The notes below the pieces were generated by a model, which was not told the origin of the DNA, made no database searches, and worked only from the letters and a program-made list of their open reading frames with translations. The translations under genes and the position numbers were made by a program. A stretch of DNA of 64,000 nt from Phellopilus nigrolimitatus (Eukaryota > Basidiomycota > Agaricomycetes > Hymenochaetales > Hymenochaetaceae). Positions 51,241-63,015 of the stretch are shown here, piece by piece (the stretch's first letter is position 1; every line of letters starts with the position of its first letter). The stretch covers positions 620,001 to 684,000 of the forward strand of contig JAJOHG010000009.1 in assembly GCA_021029095.1 (NCBI GenBank). The letters are read 5' to 3'.

Positions 51241-51507
51241 CACTCTGAAACTCGAGGTCAATACAAGACCTTATCTATAATATTTAAAAAGCGATTTTAG
51301 ATTGGCCATGAATAAATATTTACAGTAACGCAAGAACAGTCAAATCGACAATTTAAAGACCCAAATCAGCTTTTGAAACGTGCATAATAGTCCTTGTACC
51401 GCTTCTCGTGTAGAACCCTCTCATCTCCCGAACGAACTCCTGGCTATGTCAATCAAAATAGACGGATTACGGAAGGTAACCACCTGTCCCGGCCACCAAT
51501 CGCGCAG

Positions 51508-53635
51508 CTAATACTCGAAGCGCCGCACACGCATAGGCATGGCATTTCCCGTTTCGCCGGAGACCTTCGGACGGGGAAGAATAGTGTTGACTTTCTCCAC
51601 TTTAGTCTCCGGCCCATCGCGCATGGCGAAAACGTAGTTGCGAATAAGAACAGACAAAACAGACTAGAGGAAAAACGGATAGTATGATCCGGTCAGTAAA
51701 TGGCTCGATCTCAGCTTAAATAGCAGCCCGACGTCACCTTGAACTCAGCAACCGCAAAGGCACGCCCAAGGCACGTCCTTGGACCGTCGCCGAAGGTCAA
51801 CAGATGATGGTAACCCGTCGTTTCCTTCGCCTTAGCCGTAAGGCCTGCCTCGCCATCGAGCCAGCGCTCGGGTTTGAAATCCTTCGCGTCAGGCCCCCAG
51901 ATAGCCTCGGAGCGGTTAACGCATCGTATAGGCACTATGAGGCTTGCGCCACGGGCGATGAACATGTCGTCGATGGTCTCTCCCGAGGACGTAGTCACCG
52001 GCGAGCTGAGAGGAATGACGTCGTCACAGGCAGCCTGGGGAATAAAAAAAGTAAAAACGGTGAGTTTTTGATTTCACGCTGCTCAGGCCTTCAGCAAACG
52101 TACAACTCGGCCAGTCTGCGGTATAGGCGGATGCACGCGGAGGGTTTCGCGCAGGACAGCATCAAGATACGGAAGGCCGTTCGTAATTTGCTCATATGAT
52201 GGATCCTTTGCGGAGAAGTCCGCAAGCTCCGCGCGCAGCCTATCCTGCTTCTCCGGATGAAGAGATAGCTCAATCAAAGCCCACGTGAGGCTGACTATCA
52301 GGAGGCCATCAACAAAAAATGAATAGTTAATAAATAATAACTCACTAGACGTCGTTTCGTAGCCCGCCAAAAGGAAAACTTTCATCTGAAAAGAAATGCG
52401 CTCTGTACTCTATCTCTATAAAGAACTGAGTTAACACACCTGTGCTAACGCCTCGTCTGCAGTAAGCCGTAGTTCGGAATCTGCGTTCTCTGCTTTGACT
52501 AACATAACGAATAAGTAAGTATTCATTTATCAATGAAGGAGGAGAAACACATACTCAAGGCGCCAATGATCGACCGACCAGACTCGTTGCCGCCAGACTC
52601 TCCTGCCTCCTTCTCCTTGCGGCTCCTCATCAGAAGCACTTCAGCGATCTCTTCCATACTACGGTGCAGCTCTTTTATAAGGCGTCTACGCGTCGTCGGA
52701 ATCTTCATGAGAAATGGCAAGACTTGGCCGAGGAGGGGGAGTATCATGGAGATGCCTCGCTGAGGGAGTGTTCCGAAGGAATCGAACATCTCTCCAACCT
52801 CAGAATGATGACCGTCGAGTTCACCGAAATCATGTCCAAACCCCGCGATGCCGATGCTGTCAAGCGAGACGCAGTTCATCCTGCGCAGGAATTCAATACG
52901 AACAAGCTCCAATATATAAAGCAGAAGATAGCATACCATTTCTGAACGTCAATGATGGCTTCGTCAGAAGAAGATATAGCTGCATCCCACGTAGTTTTGA
53001 TCTGCACGACATTTAGAGATTGAATGAACGAAGAAAAGAAAAACAGTTAACCTTGTACGCGGAGTCGAAAAATACTGGTGTCAAATTCCGAATAGCGGCA
53101 TTACTAAAAGCCGGAGCGAGAGTCTTGCGTTGTCTGATTTAACGGCTTTAGTTGTCTATTTAATCATATCGGATTAACAAGTCACCTTCGATGGCTTTCA
53201 CCCTCAGCCCACAGAAGGCCCTTGCCAATCTATTGAAGGCAGCGTCAATTATAATAGGCAGGCAATAAGTAGGTATCTACTCACTATATTAGAAATAGCC
53301 TGTTTCGCGAACGTGCTGTGCACATAGACAAACGTCTCTTTCGAGTAATAGTGAGCAATGGCCTTTGCATCTACTAGGACAGTGCGACGAGAGCCGAAGG
53401 GACCTGGAATCTGGTAAACCGGTCCATATTCCTCTGCCCACTTTTCGTATATTTCACCAGAGTCGCCAAGAAATACATCTTTGGAGACACCAAATAACCA
53501 GCTACTCGCGGGAGGACCATGCAGTTTTGTCATTTTTGATCGCATGCGCACGGTCTGTGCGACTTTGTAAGCAAGCCATGCTCCAGTTGTGAGAAGAAAA
53601 AGGTCGACAGAGCTCAGATTCGACAGGATATCCAT
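51508..53635 (-). CDS. Cytochrome P450 (multi-exon)
   Basis: Minus strand, with an N-terminal membrane anchor (MDILSNLSSVDLFLLTTGAWLAYKVAQT). Exons are separated by about eight short introns. Recognisable parts in order: the KLHGPPASSWLFG proline hinge; HRRQRKTLAPAF (helix C); GIAGFGHDFGELDG; helix I FLLAGYETTSS-LTWAL; the ExxR motif ETLRVHPPIP; PERW (KDFKPERWLDG); and heme ligand loop FGDGPRTCLGRAFAVAEFK. It ends VRRFEY with TAG at 51508-51510. All key residues including the heme Cys are present, so it is probably functional, a microsomal monooxygenase. The substrate is unknown. The group resembles the large fungal microsomal families such as CYP5150-like enzymes, but I cannot assign a family. 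Confidence 0.88.
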
Positions 53636-54448
53636 AGCTAATCAGATAGGTATTAGAGTGGGGGTTATGTCTGCTTCGCTCCCGGGTTTTATAGGAGTTA
53701 TTCTTGAAGTACGGCGCCGGTCGACCAGAAACTCGTAATGTCGAATTACTAATCTGAACTAGGTTGAGATGAGCTGGTGAGAAGATGACAGAGTGAACGC
53801 TGCGGAACAAGCACCAACGTACTGTATTTGCAGAAAGTAGGCTCAGCCGGCTTCATGCCGATAGAACGCGCAGTTTCATTTCTATTCAATGAAGACGATC
53901 AGATTCGAGCAATATGGCCGCCGCGGGGATGGTGCGTGAGGAAGTACGAGACACTCCGGCAGACAAAGCGCCATTGGGTTCCCCCAAGGCAATGCACTTC
54001 CTTTGACACGCCGGAATCGTATTCAGGCCAACGGGAATGCGGCTGTCAAAGCCATCAAACTCCAGTCGGAAATTACAGAAAAGGGTCAAAAATCATACAC
54101 ATTCAGATTCTTGAAGATTTGCAAGAATGTATCATATGCATAAATTCTGAGAGTTGTGGCGAAAGGAGCTTTCAATGTGGCAAACGTACATAAATAGACC
54201 GCGCGAAAGTCCGGTGCCATCATCGACAATTGTCAGACAACTCTCACACGCACCTTTTTCTTTTCTTGCCAAATTGAAGCAATGCGCTCGAGCAGAATAA
54301 CACGGCGATTGCGGGCACGCAGAATTCCGATTATTTGGGATATAGTTGCCTGAAGAACGGACGCGTCGCCCTCGCATGCCATTGGACAGCGTTTCACCTT
54401 TCAGCAGGCCATTCATCTTCTGCAACTTCCGATTTTGGTGCTCTACAA
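53636..54448. other. Spacer upstream of the P450 gene
   Basis: No supported gene. An open frame at 53828-54193 (+) has composition unlike a conserved protein and no recognised motif. Confidence 0.4.
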
Positions 54449-54730
54449 TGGACAATACCGCCCTTCCAGTCCATCTCGTAGTCCTAGTGCACGGCATACG
54501 GGGCAACCCAGGACACCTTACCGAGCTGAAGAAGCACATATATCAGACGGTTGCCACCGAAGAGACAAAACGGCGCGCAGAAGACACCGGCGCAAATATG
54601 ACACAGTATAGATGTGCTTCTTTCAAATGATACCACGTGCGATGTAATCGGTTGGGGAGCTGGCGAGAGAGAGGTATCTAAACATCAAACCCGCGGAACC
54701 CCCCGCACTTGCTCCGTGAAACTTTTCCTT
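54449..54730 (+). pseudogene. N-terminal fragment of a DUF676-type serine esterase
   Basis: MDNTALPVHLVVLVHGIRGN starts at 54449 and has the VLVHG oxyanion-type strand and GNPGHL motif of DUF676/lipase-like esterases. The frame stops near 54630; a different frame then reads VLLSN.TTCDVIGWGAGER, which resembles the next conserved block. Catalytic Ser, Asp and His regions are not found. A truncated, frameshifted remnant. Confidence 0.65.
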
Positions 54731-55209
54731 CAGAGGTCGTATTAGCCCGGTTCCTTTTTCTTATTCCATATGCCTGAATAGTATGTACCTTATATCCTTG
54801 TTGAATAGTTTTAATTCAACCGAAGTTCTGAAAAAAAATCAGCTCCGGAAATTTGAAGGATGCCATATATTGCTTTTTATGGAAGATAAATGTATAACGT
54901 AATCTCGTTATCATTTTACAACAAGTTTGTGATGGCAACTTCAGCTGTTAGATGGCCTCGCGAACCTTCACAGTCTCAGATATTTGACGACCGGGCTTAC
55001 ATTCCAGAGCTTCCCGTCGAAGCTTCGCAGCAATCGAACAAAATTTGTCCATGAAAGTGTCTCTCAAAAGTGTAGAAGGTCTTTCTTTTTTCTCGAAATT
55101 TTGAAACAAAGCCTACCTAATCGGGAAAGTGTCATGAGAATGAGATTCTCATGCGCAACCTTACTGTGTCACGACAACAGTGATAGTACAAGAAAGCAGC
55201 GCCGCCGAA
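54731..55209. other. Spacer without recognised gene
   Basis: AT-rich, short random frames only. Confidence 0.4.
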
Positions 55210-55330
55210 TGAAAAGCCCGCCGTTGTGAAGACGCATCTCCGCGACGTCGTCGGTATCTACAGCGGCAAGGTCTCTAACTCCGTCGAGATCAAGCCTGAG
55301 ATGACCGGCCACCGTCCGGGTGGGAGTAAT
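55210..55330 (+). pseudogene. Fragment of ribosomal protein S15 (uS19) gene
   Basis: The plus strand reads [13 protein letters not shown] followed by [20 protein letters not shown] and RPG. This matches the C-terminal part of eukaryotic RPS15/uS19, but lacks a dozen residues after the LRD motif and the segment between GH and RPG. No start or full reading frame. A decayed scrap, perhaps retro-copied. Confidence 0.7.
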
Positions 55331-55438
55331 GTTTATGTTGTTCTGGTATAGAGCATGACACGGGTCGATTCGCAGGCAGACTCGGATCCGCAGGTCTAAT
55401 AGCTACAGCGACTTTGCGCTCACTCTACCGTCTACAAC

Positions 55439-56619
55439 ATGTCGTCTGCAGGCGAGAAACGTTCTTCGGAAATTGAAAACTCTTCCGATGCAAAGAAACC
55501 ACACTTACTACAAGAAGCCGATATTGTCAAGTTCATAAAAGATTCTTCGTATCTCTCTTCTGTTTCCCAAGTACTTCAAGCTCCTATGGACTCGGAGACG
55601 AGGGATCTTCCGTTCTTGCGGTTTGCCACCTCCAGATTACTTAGCACGCTGGTCTCGCACTGTCGCTCGAAGCACTCCCTGACTAATCTAGATGAAGATT
55701 TGTGTAGTATTGCTAATTGCCTAGCCCGCCTTACTGCGAAGCCACCACCGGATTTCAAAAAACTGGCAGCCTGCTCATAAAGATTTCAGGTCCCAACGTA
55801 GGAACTGAAGAGTTATCGTCGATTGTACTCGAATGTATCAGTCGAAATCTCCTATGGGGTTTTGTGGCACGTGGAGCCGGCGTCATCTGCCCTAACGGTC
55901 AATCCGCCGTAGAATTCCTCATCCCAATTTGCTACTACGCGAGGTCTTGGGCATTGACAAATTTTCAGCCATTCTTTTTCAGGTAAACAATGACCTGGGA
56001 TTGGTGGCCGGCCACGTCCGTATCTTTTCGACTACATGGATCCCTATAAGATCGGAATGTTCGACGAAGCATGCGACTCTTTTGAAGGCCCGCTACCTGT
56101 CATTCGCATTGTCGCCGCTCTCGTATCTAGCAAGGCCTTCATACAAAACTTCCGCCATGGTGATGTTGGAAATCCACAGCAAGGCCGAAGGAGACGGGAA
56201 AGGAGACGGAAAAAGGGCAGAAGAGAGAGGTGACGAAAAAGGGGCAGAAGGGAAAGAAGACTGGAAAAGGGAAGAATGGAAAAGGAAATGAAGAGAATCA
56301 CAAACCTCTTCCCGGACGTCAATACACCGCGTATGGCTTTTATGTTGGGGGTCTCGAGGGAGTCTGGAAGCCGGTGCGAGCAGAACCCGCAGCATATAAG
56401 CTTTTGCTGGACGATGCAGTAGGATGGAGCAATTTGTACAGAAGTCCGAACAGGATAGCAGAGAGCATTCGCAGATCACAGGCTCCGGGCGCGGGGGTGC
56501 ACAAATCTCGTTGGACAGGTTGGGCGTCCTTCCACGGAGAGGATACAGATGAGGAAATACTGGGTGTTGGCACGAATACTGACGAAGGCCAAGATTCGGA
56601 TGCCATGGAAGCTGATTGA
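55439..56619 (+). CDS. Hypothetical gene, probably several exons or decayed
   Basis: An ATG at 55439 starts MSSAGEKRSSEIENSSDAKK and a helical stretch (VKFIKDSSYLSSVSQVLQAP, RFATSRLLSTLVSHC). Coding-like pieces continue in other frames: GTEELSSIVLECISRNLLWG near 55800, DYMDPYKIGMFDEACDSFEG near 56030-56100, then a Gly/Lys/Glu-rich low-complexity part (56165-56290). A final piece is LPGRQYTAYGFYVGGLEGVW to EGQDSDAMEAD near 56300-56619. I could not join them with clean introns. It may be a real multi-exon gene with a lysine-rich linker or a decayed one. No family recognised. Confidence 0.35.
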
Positions 56620-57129
56620 ACACAGACTATCTCACATCACTTTTGCTATGACCATTACTCTGTATTACATGTATATTCAGTGTTCATCAATGTTGTCGCT
56701 GTCTTCGCTCTTTGCTGTTGTGCGGATTGCTCTGTATCTAGACTTATGTCCGTAGATTTACGGCCCGGTTTTTTTCTTCTCGTGTATCTAGTCAGCGGTA
56801 GGCGCTCTATTGCAGTCTATGTTATGTGACTCACGTTGTGGAAATTAAGACCGCCCGCCTTTCTAGCAAATATGACAGCCTACGTTCGGCAGGAAAGCGT
56901 ACTGCTCGAGCCTCGACACAGCTGATCCCCCCTTTCCAAGCAATATGTCGCAGTGGGGGATCCGACTGTATGGCGACTACCGTGTAGTCTCTCTTCATTC
57001 ACACACAAAAATGCAAACGTTTGCGAGGTATGTACAGTGGAGAGTTTGCGTGTGCAGCCTTCCTTCGATGAAACAGTTTGAATTTGTGAGTCATCGTTTT
57101 GCTGCAGCAGACTCGCTTTCGCTCCCGAT
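56620..57129. other. Spacer without recognised gene
   Basis: No coding signal supported; it precedes the truncated F-box duplicate. Confidence 0.4.
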
Positions 57130-57315
57130 TGATTGCTTATTTTACAGGAACGTTCGTTATTGACTGCGAGTTACGCCGCTGCTTGTGTCTCCTGACAGGC
57201 AAACAATGACAACTCTGATATCGTAGATAAGCGAAGATAAGTTCTCTCCCTTAATTATTCCCCCCCTCATCACACATTAAAATGCACGTTCAGAAGCCTA
57301 CAGTTGAACTCGTAC
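57130..57315 (+). pseudogene. 5' remnant of the F-box gene duplicate
   Basis: It matches the promoter and first codons of the gene at 49208 (CGTTCGTTATTGACTG, CAGGCAAACAATGACA, CTACAGTTGAACT) and then jumps to sequence equivalent to 50890. The body of the gene (about 1.65 kb) is deleted. The start ATG context has changed to ATTAAAATG. Confidence 0.75.
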
Positions 57316-57366
57316 ATGTAAACACTAGGTATGGTATAAGTAGCAGGATATTAGTTTGCCAATACG

Positions 57367-59103
57367 CTAGAAGACAGCGGTTGCACTCTCCTTGACGGAG
57401 ATAATCACATCTTCCCCACGAACAGAAGGCGTGCCGAAATTCTCTTCCGTCCATGCCCCCTCAGCACCCACACCGTCCAAACCCTTGACGCCCTCCTCCA
57501 GGCCAGAGACAACCTCGATATCGTACTTCTCCATCCACGTCCTTAGCACAAGGTCGAAAATGAGCATCCGCGCGAGCTTCTCGCCAGGGCACGCGTGGAT
57601 GCCGAGTCCGAACTGCACGAACTCGGCGCGCTGGAACCAGCCCGCGTACGCACCAGGATCCGCGAGGAAGCGCTCGGGGTCCCAGCAGCCCGCGCCGGCG
57701 AACACGCCGCCGCCGGACACGTCCGCGCGCTGCGTCGCAAGCGGCGAGGCCGCGACGAGCGTACGCGCGGGCACGGCATGCCCCGCGACGTCCGTCGCGC
57801 CGCGCGTCATGCGCATGACGCTCGTGTTCGTGTACAGACGACCCGTCTCGCGGAAGCACGCGTCGAGGAACGGCCGGCGCGCGTCGGGCGGCAGAAGCGC
57901 TTCCGTGCGGATGCGCGCGAGCGCGCCCGGCGTGCGCCGCGCGTGCAGGAAGAGCCACGGGATCGTCATCGCGGCGTTGGCGTGCCCGCCGAAGACGAGG
58001 CTCATGATGTGCCGGCCGTAGCACTGTGCGAACGTGTCGCCCGCCTGCGAGACAAGAAAATAGAAGTAGTCGTTGCGGTCCTTGTGCTTTTCCGGGTTGT
58101 CTAAGATGTCGCGGAGCTCAAGGCTGATAAGTGCGTCAAAGCGGTCGCAGGTGGAGAAGAGTGCCTTTCCTGGCTTCGATACTCCCCAGAGGCTCCTAGG
58201 GAGAACGCGTAGAATGGGATGCTGCAGGTCACGCTCGAATTGAGCCATCATCGGGACCAGCTCCTCGCCGTAATTCCGATAAAAATCAGGACCGTTCAGG
58301 ATCACGAGCATGTATGCGATAATAAGGTACGAAAAGTTCTGGAACAGGGGAACTATTCCCTGGTTTGCCCATTTCTCGAAGAATTCGTCCGTGAGCTTAG
58401 AACACTCGACTTTGTAGCCATCCAAGTGCTCCTGTTTCATTAAAGCTATTTTGACGAGTTTCATGCTTAACGGTGTCCAGCCAGGAACATCGAAGACTAA
58501 AGATTTGGTTAGTTTGTGAAAAGATATTAATACTGAAAGACATGAAAGAAATCATCTTAAGGACGCTTGTAGCTTGCTTGTGGTAAGCGGCTTGTCAAGA
58601 TTATGTCTGCACTACGAGCTTGAAAATTTCACACCGAATAAAACATTACTCTGAATTGATTGACTTTCTATGCTCGAATTAAGCATAAATAGAGAGGAGA
58701 AAGGGGGACGCTGAGATATTGAGACAAAAAAAGAACACTCACGGTAGTCGATGGTAGGACCGAGAGCCCACTTGATTTGTTCGAAGAAACTGAGTTTATC
58801 CTCCGCCGCACGCATGACAGCCTTGTTCCCCTCCGCGCCCAGCACAAATACTATCTTAGCCGCGAACAGGTCGACGCAGAACACGTCGCCGAGCTGCTTG
58901 CGCGTCTTGCGCAGAAACTCGACCGGGTCCTTGCCGTACTCAACGGGTACGCGCAGGCGCGCGGCGAGCGACTCCTCGCCGGCGTACGGGATGGTCGGCG
59001 AGATGCGCGTGTTGAACCTGTGCACCGCGTATGCGATGCCCGCGACGACAAGGGTCGGCACGACGAGCGCGGTCGCGGGCACTTTGAGAAAGATAGCGTC
59101 CAT
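57367..59103 (-). CDS. Cytochrome P450, CYP51/CYP7-clan-like (2 exons, 497 aa)
   Basis: Exon 1 is 58743-59103 and exon 2 57367-58499; the single 243-nt intron is long for this locus. The N-terminus is a membrane anchor (FLKVPATALVVPTLVVAGIA) with a GDVFCVDLFAAKIVFVLG strand. Helix I reads VFGGHANAAMTIPWLFLHA, ExxR is FRETGRLY and the PERF region is CWDPERFLADPG. The heme loop is FGLGIHACPGEKLARM: the Cys ligand is present, and His occupies the place of the usual Arg. These features are reminiscent of the CYP51/CYP7 side of the superfamily rather than the common fungal monooxygenases. All key residues are present; the substrate is unknown. Its 3' end is duplicated as the remnant at 50890-51240. 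Confidence 0.88.
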
Positions 59104-59480
59104 GGCTTCTGCAACAAATCATCAGTGACTATCGCAATGAACATCTTAACAAAAAAGACTTGCTTGAAGGTGTACACAAGAGTTTCCCGGCGTCGACGCT
59201 GTTACCCAGATAATACTATAGTAAACCGATCTTGCTCGTTAAGCCCCGAATAGATATTTATCAGCTCCTAGAAATTCTGCGAGCGCCTTTGCTCCAGCGA
59301 CTGTTGAGAATTTGAGAACATGAGGGACAGGTCCTCGTTCTTCCCACACACTGCCCACACCCAAATTGCCTGGGAACGCGGTTAAGCGAGAGGACCCGTC
59401 AGAAAAAATCCCATGAACCAGCAGCAGAACCCAGACGGATCACGCATGTCGATACAGATCAATCAATGATTCAATCAGAA
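59104..59480. other. P450 upstream region
   Basis: No gene seen; it holds the promoter of the minus-strand P450 and ends at the MITE target TA (59481-59482). Confidence 0.5.
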
Positions 59481-59482
59481 TA

Positions 59483-60065
59483 GAGTGTTTTCAAAGCTGA
59501 TGGAAAATGCGTTTTATATTACACAAATGCAACTTACGTTTTTCATTAGCTCTAAGCGAGCTGCAAGCTGCCGATATTGCCGAAGCTCCTCGGCATCAAG
59601 AGTGCCGGAGACGTGACGAAGGCTCTTATCTACAGGTGGGTGTAGAAAATGATGTTGATCGACATGGGAATCCCGAAAAGAAAATAGAGTCTCAGCACCG
59701 TAGATAATCCTGTCTTTCATGCCCGAAACTCGACTTAATTTGGAAAACAAAAAAATTCTGTTGGCAGCATGCAATCAGACTTTCCCCAATCTCAAGCTGC
59801 CATAGAGTAGAAAAGAATAACAGACAGGTTCAAGAGTATGTTTCCTTTTTTGGATGTCCATGTCGATCAACCTGTACGCGGACTTTGTTAGGCAAGAAGT
59901 CAGAGCTTCGTCAGTCACAGTAAGGTCACAACGGCTACAACCGAAGTGTGCGTTTACACATGATGTGCCGAAGGCATGCGGAGTGAACTTAGAATTAAAG
60001 TTTCCATCAGCGATCGTGTCATTTTCCACTAGCAAAAGCATTTTCCATCAGCTTTGAAAACACTC
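59483..60065. mobile_element. TA-flanked MITE carrying a captured exon (Pack-MITE-like)
   Basis: The inverted repeats of about 27 bp (GAGTGTTTTCAAAGCTGATG and its complement) end at 59483 and 60065, with TA on both sides (59481-59482; 60066-60067). Inside, on the minus strand, an exon-like stretch (HVSGTLDAEELRQYRQLAAR, 59538-59631) is preceded by an acceptor (CACCTGTAG) and followed by a donor (GTAAGTTGC). This suggests capture of genomic, unspliced host DNA. No transposase. Confidence 0.8.
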
Positions 60066-60292
60066 TAATGGCAGAAATTTTAACTTTACATCATCATCCA
60101 TTTTTAAAAATCGATATCGGCATTCGTTCAACGAACATATTTTAGGATGGTGCTAAAAGACAGACAAACGTGCAATACGCTATGGATACAACGTCACAGC
60201 CAAAGAAAAAGAGAAAATAAATGTTCCTCGAAAATCGTACACGCACACCTATGTGCTCTCAGAATGAGATGGAGTCACAGGCCGCAGACATT

Positions 60293-62066
60293 TCACGAAA
60301 CCGTCGCCGTGAGCAGCTCGGAGACGTCGGCGGAGTTGAAGAGCTGTGACGCTAATGATGATGCTCCGACCTGATTCACTGCGCCCGTCGCGGCAGACGA
60401 TGTCAAGCCTCCTGTGCTTGTCGCAAGGTTGGCGCCGCCGCCCGTAGTCGTACCGAACGCGCCGGTCGCACCGGCGACCGACGAGGATAGAGCACCACCG
60501 CCGGAGTTTCCCCCAGAAGCACCGCCGCCAGCGTTTCCACCAGAGGCACCACCGCCGGCGTTTCCACCAGCGGTACCACCGCCAGCGTTTCCACCGGCGG
60601 TACCACCGCCAGCGTTTCCACCAGCAGTACCATTGCCGGTGTTTCCACCAGCGTTACCACCAGCGTTACCACCTCCGGTGCTTCCGCCAGGGGCGCCAGC
60701 GCCAGCGCCTCCCGAGTTGCCCGCGGCCGTCCCACTCGGCACCGCCGCAGAGGACGCGCCTGTTGCAGCGCCCGTCGCGTTCTGACCGCCCGAGCCTGCC
60801 GCGGGTGAGCTGGGAGCTGCGTTGCCCGAGCTGACGGTAACAGTGACAGTAACTGTCTGAGCGCCAGCGGCGCCAGATGCGGCGCCCGTTGCCCCGCCGG
60901 CGCCCGTTGCCCCGCCGGCGCCCGTTGCTGCCTGGCCCCCAGTGGAAGCATTGGCACCGGTGCCGGACGCGCCTGTTGCGAGCGGGTTGGCCGCCGACGA
61001 GATTGCGGAGCCGGCGGCAGGCGAGGAAGAAGCGGACGCAGATGCGGATGCGGTGTTGAGAGCGGCGGTGAGCTCGACGGACGTCGTCTGCACGTTTCCG
61101 ATGGCGCTCTGGCGTTTATGGCGGACGTTGGACGCTGCTGAGCCTGGTGTGGACGATGCGGAGGCCGAGCCTGCGGGAAGAGACGCAGACGCGCTGCCGC
61201 CGACCGCGCTGCTCGAGGCAGGAGTGCCGGCCACCGATCCAGAACCTCCTCCATCACCCCCGCCGTTCCCACTGCCATCGCCGCTATCACCTCCACTGCC
61301 ATCTCCACTACCAGAGCCAGTACCAGAGCCAGTACCAGGGCTACTGCCAGAGCCACTGCCTGAGCCACTGCCACCTGAGCCACTACCAGCGCCAGATCCG
61401 GTAGGTTCGGCACCTGCAGCAGACGACGAAGCAGCAGTAGGGTTCCCAGCCGCACTCGAGGCAGCAGAAGGGGCACCAACAGATGACGAAGCAGCGGCGG
61501 GGTCCGTAGCCGCACTACTCGAGGCGGCGGCCGGGACAGCAGCAGTTGAGCTTCCAGCAGCACCACCTGCGGCCGACGACGACGAGTTTCCTGAGGAGGT
61601 GCCGTTACCACTTCCCCCTCCACCTCCAGTCAGGCCTCCAGTAGCGCCGGTCGCAGCAATGCGCGCGACCGCGTCAGCCTGTGTGTCGCACGTGACGGAA
61701 GTTCCTTTGGAGTTGACGAGCGGAAGCGCAGCGCACTGCGTGCCGCCGGAGCAGGCTGTAAGCGACCATTTTCCGCCGGTGCACTGGGCGAATTGCCCGT
61801 TGACGCAGCCCTGAGCATTGTCTAGACAAGACAAGCCAGATTAGTCATGCTTGAGCACAAGGAGGAATGAAAAGGCTAGACGTACTGGTACAAGAGTCGC
61901 TGGCAGTGGCGGTCGCGAACTGGGAGTTCAGCTGCTGAGCATCCTTTCCGTTCTGGAGGAGATCGGAAGCCGCAAGGAGAGTATTCGGGGCTACAGGAGC
62001 GGCTAGAGAAGGCGCCAGGAGCCCAATTGATACGAATGCAGAGAGAACTCTGCGTGTCGAGAACAT
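60293..62066 (-). CDS. Secreted Ser/Gly/Ala-rich protein with CBM19-like module (569 aa)
   Basis: Exon 1 is 61886-62066 and exon 2 60293-61821, with a 64-nt intron. It starts MFSTRRVLSAFVSIGLLAPS with a signal peptide cut near SLAA. Residues about 55-115 hold a Cys-rich module (GCVNGQFAQCTGGKWSLTAC, then CAALPLVNSKGTSVTCDT) that resembles chitin-binding CBM19. The rest is a long mucin-like Ser/Ala/Gly/Thr region, likely O-glycosylated, with GSGSG and GGNAGGG repeats. A KR dipeptide in RHKRQSAIGN near residue 290 could be a Kex2 site. No C-terminal GPI-type hydrophobic tail; the end is LLTATVS. A wall-associated or extracellular role is likely. The CBM19 call is from memory of the motif. Confidence 0.82.
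60490..60690. repeat. Coding minisatellite in the secreted protein
   Basis: 30-bp units (core CCGCCAGCGTTTCCACC on the plus strand) repeat about six times and encode GGNAGGGTAG-type decapeptides. Such arrays change copy number easily, so protein length may vary between strains. Confidence 0.85.
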
Positions 62067-62910
62067 GATTCGTAGAGAAATGATGCGATGTTTCAATTCT
62101 GAAGACTAAGTGTTTTCGTCGAAAGAGCTCAAAAAATGCGAAGAAGTGAGCGAGAAATGAGCGCCTGGCTCAAAATCTAAGGCAGAGAAAGTGAAGGTGA
62201 AAGGGGAGTGAGCGACCTGGAAGAGCTGAGAAAGGACCGAGTACGCACCACTTGCACACCCCGCAGTCTTTTATATGCATCACGCATCGTGATTGTGGAA
62301 ACGGGGACAACGTTGACAAAAGAGGTAGACAATAGTTTGGCAACGGCGGCCAATGTCACATGCATTCCTCGCAGTTTTAGGGCGCCCTTATTCTTTCTTC
62401 TGCGCAGTTCATCTTTCTCTGTATGATAACCGAAAGTTCGTTGCAGTTTTGTATGTGCATGGTAAGTTTCAAGCCGATTGTTTGAGGGATACTGGAAGAT
62501 GATAGAGAACAAAGCAGTAAGGTTGCCGAATACGGACATGGACTACCAGATGTGGCTTAAATATGGCGTGACTGGTGGCGTCAACAATTAGTGAACAAGG
62601 CCAATTTTCTAAGTTGATCTCTTTCATGGACTCTTGGAAATATGGCCCGGGCACTAAGCCCCACTGATGTCTTTCATAAATACTTCGGATGAAGAAAGCG
62701 ATGAAACTCAGATAGTATTCAATTTGCTAATATGCTACTTCTACTAGCACTGCGGCCGTCCCAAGGCCCACTGGCCCACTGTTAACTTGAACAAACTTCG
62801 AGACCAATCTCCTCGATGATTGGATACGGACTCGGCTTTGTTCTAACCGCTGCTGGCACACATCTAGCACTCAGAAAGTTACTATTCCGATTTCTATCGG
62901 CGAACTTTGT
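62067..62910. other. Spacer between the secreted protein and hydrolase genes
   Basis: No supported gene. It serves as the promoter region of both divergent neighbours. Confidence 0.45.
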
Positions 62911-63015
62911 TTGACTTTGATGCTTCTCGAGCCTCGAGGCGGCACGCTATACCTAAATAAACGGCGTGTAAAAGGTGCTGTTTGGACCATCAATGAAGAT
63001 GCCTTGCGACCCTCG

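Noticed and set aside
53828..54193. 121-aa ORF on the plus strand
   Set aside because: No conserved-looking motif, composition like the surrounding non-coding DNA.
51508..59103. Secondary-metabolite cluster around the P450 genes
   Set aside because: No terpene synthase, PKS, NRPS or other core enzyme is in the window; the P450s sit among duplicates and gene scraps.
60403..61814. Pro-rich frames opposite the secreted protein gene (both strands, up to 406 aa)
   Set aside because: Mirror of the Gly/Ala/Ser repeat coding; no signal peptide or start context.
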